NCBI GenBank assembly: GCA_003158895.1
Contig: PMLO01000146.1
Location: 1-5,799, forward strand
Direction: 5' to 3'
DNA: 5,799 nucleotides
Origin: Propionibacteriaceae bacterium
GTDB taxonomy: Bacteria > Actinomycetota > Actinomycetes > Propionibacteriales > Propionibacteriaceae
Shown here piece after piece: positions 5,183-5,799 of this stretch; position 1 is the stretch's first letter, and each line of letters opens with the position of its first letter. Position numbers and translations under genes: made by a program. The notes below the pieces were generated by a model. It saw nothing but the letters and a program-made list of their open reading frames with translations. It made no database searches and was not told where the DNA came from.

Positions 5183-5799
5183 ATGCGGCTAGCCACGTTC
5201 AACGCCAACGGCATCCGGGCCGCGATGCGGCGGGGGTTCGGCGAGTGGCTCGCGGCCCGTGATTGCGACGTCGTCGCGATCCAGGAGATGCGCTGCGGAA
5301 GTGATGACGTCCCCGAGATCCCGGGCTACCACATCACGTACGAACCGGGTTCACTTCCCGGTCGCAACGGCGTGGCCGTCCTCTTACGGATGCAACCACT
5401 GGCCGTACGGACCGGCATCGACCGACGGGTGTTCCACCACGAGGGCCGCTACCTCGAGGTCGAGCTGGACCTCGACGGCTGGCGGCTGACGATCGGGAGC
5501 CTGTACGTGCCGAAGGGTGGCCGGACCGGCGATCCCGACCCGGGCCCGTACGCGCACAAGCTGCGCTTCATGAACGCTGTCAGGCCGTACCTCGGCGAGG
5601 CCCGACGTCGAGCGATTGCAGACGGCCGGGAGTACCTCGTGATGGGCGACATGAACGTCGCTCACACCCGTCTCGACCTCCGCAACGCAACCGCCAACAA
5701 CCGCCAGGTCGGATTCCTGCCCTCCGAGCGGGCATGGTTCGGTTCGCTACTGGGGCCTCGCACCCTTGTCGACGTCGTCCGTGGCGTGCTCCCCAACGA
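5183..5799 (+). CDS. xthA: Exodeoxyribonuclease III-family AP endonuclease, N-terminal part (3' truncated by window)
   Basis: The frame stays open to the window end, giving 205 residues plus two bases; family members run to about 260-280, so the C-terminal quarter is missing. ExoIII cuts DNA 5' of abasic sites and removes nucleotides 3' to 5' in cytoplasmic base-excision repair, with Mg2+. Family motifs appear in order: TFNANGIR (5-12, metal and active-site Asn7), AIQEMR (32-37, metal-binding Glu35), LYVPKGG (107-113, Tyr108), MGDMNVAHT (154-162, catalytic Asp156 and Asn158) and GFLPSERAWF (177-186). The final Asp and His of the active site lie beyond the edge. The ATG at 5183 places residue 1 exactly where the family begins; an in-frame GTG at 5180 is an alternative. 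No good ribosome site lies at normal distance, and a TAGGTT box at 5167-5172 could give a leaderless or nearly leaderless transcript. It diverges from the SDR operon, with no evident functional link. Confidence 0.95.
   Translation, partial: MRLATFNANGIRAAMRRGFGEWLAARDCDVVAIQEMRCGSDDVPEIPGYHITYEPGSLPGRNGVAVLLRMQPLAVRTGIDRRVFHHEGRYLEVELDLDGWRLTIGSLYVPKGGRTGDPDPGPYAHKLRFMNAVRPYLGEARRRAIADGREYLVMGDMNVAHTRLDLRNATANNRQVGFLPSERAWFGSLLGPRTLVDVVRGVLPN

Noticed and set aside
5011..5214. N-terminal extension of the first SDR to an ATG at 5214
   Set aside because: It would overlap the exonuclease start, lacks a ribosome site and has no conserved look; AAGGAG supports the ATG at 5010.

Overview
The window looks like a piece of chromosome from a high-GC Gram-positive bacterium of the actinobacterial type. 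The signs are a strong G/C bias at third codon positions, GTG starts, 4-bp stop/start overlaps, dense packing of genes, and protein families typical of that group (a two-component kinase with a DUF4118 membrane region, and paired short-chain dehydrogenases). The genus cannot be told from the sequence alone. Nothing suggests a mobile element, phage, CRISPR array or RNA gene, and no gene looks broken. Two genes are cut by the window edges.

Left block, + strand (1-3174): three overlapping genes that should form one operon. The first is the C-terminal part of an APC/KUP-superfamily permease resembling the KimA potassium transporters, with the last membrane helices followed by a Usp-like cytosolic domain. 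It overlaps by 4 bp a 470-residue sensor histidine kinase that has the DUF4118 membrane domain of KdpD but not KdpD's large N-terminal cytosolic domains. The kinase overlaps by 23 bp a KdpE-type response regulator. The likely theme is potassium or turgor homeostasis, with a transporter and its own two-component regulator made together.

Middle block, - strand (3179-5010): two short-chain dehydrogenases/reductases (SDRs), read right to left and overlapping by 4 bp. The first has a complete classical SDR active site behind an unusual N-terminal extension of about 90 residues. The second is a divergent SDR with an altered glycine motif, Asp in place of the usual catalytic Asn, and an insertion between the active-site Ser and Tyr. 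They probably work in one catabolic or redox pathway; the substrate cannot be read from the sequence. This block converges on the left operon with only 4 bp between the two stop codons.

Intergenic region (5011-5182): a 172-bp divergent promoter region. It has a plausible promoter for the SDR operon, a G/C-rich palindrome resembling CsoR/RcnR-type operators, a short direct repeat and a second small palindrome. Right edge, + strand (5183-5799): the first 205 residues of an exodeoxyribonuclease III-family AP endonuclease, whose remaining part lies outside the window.
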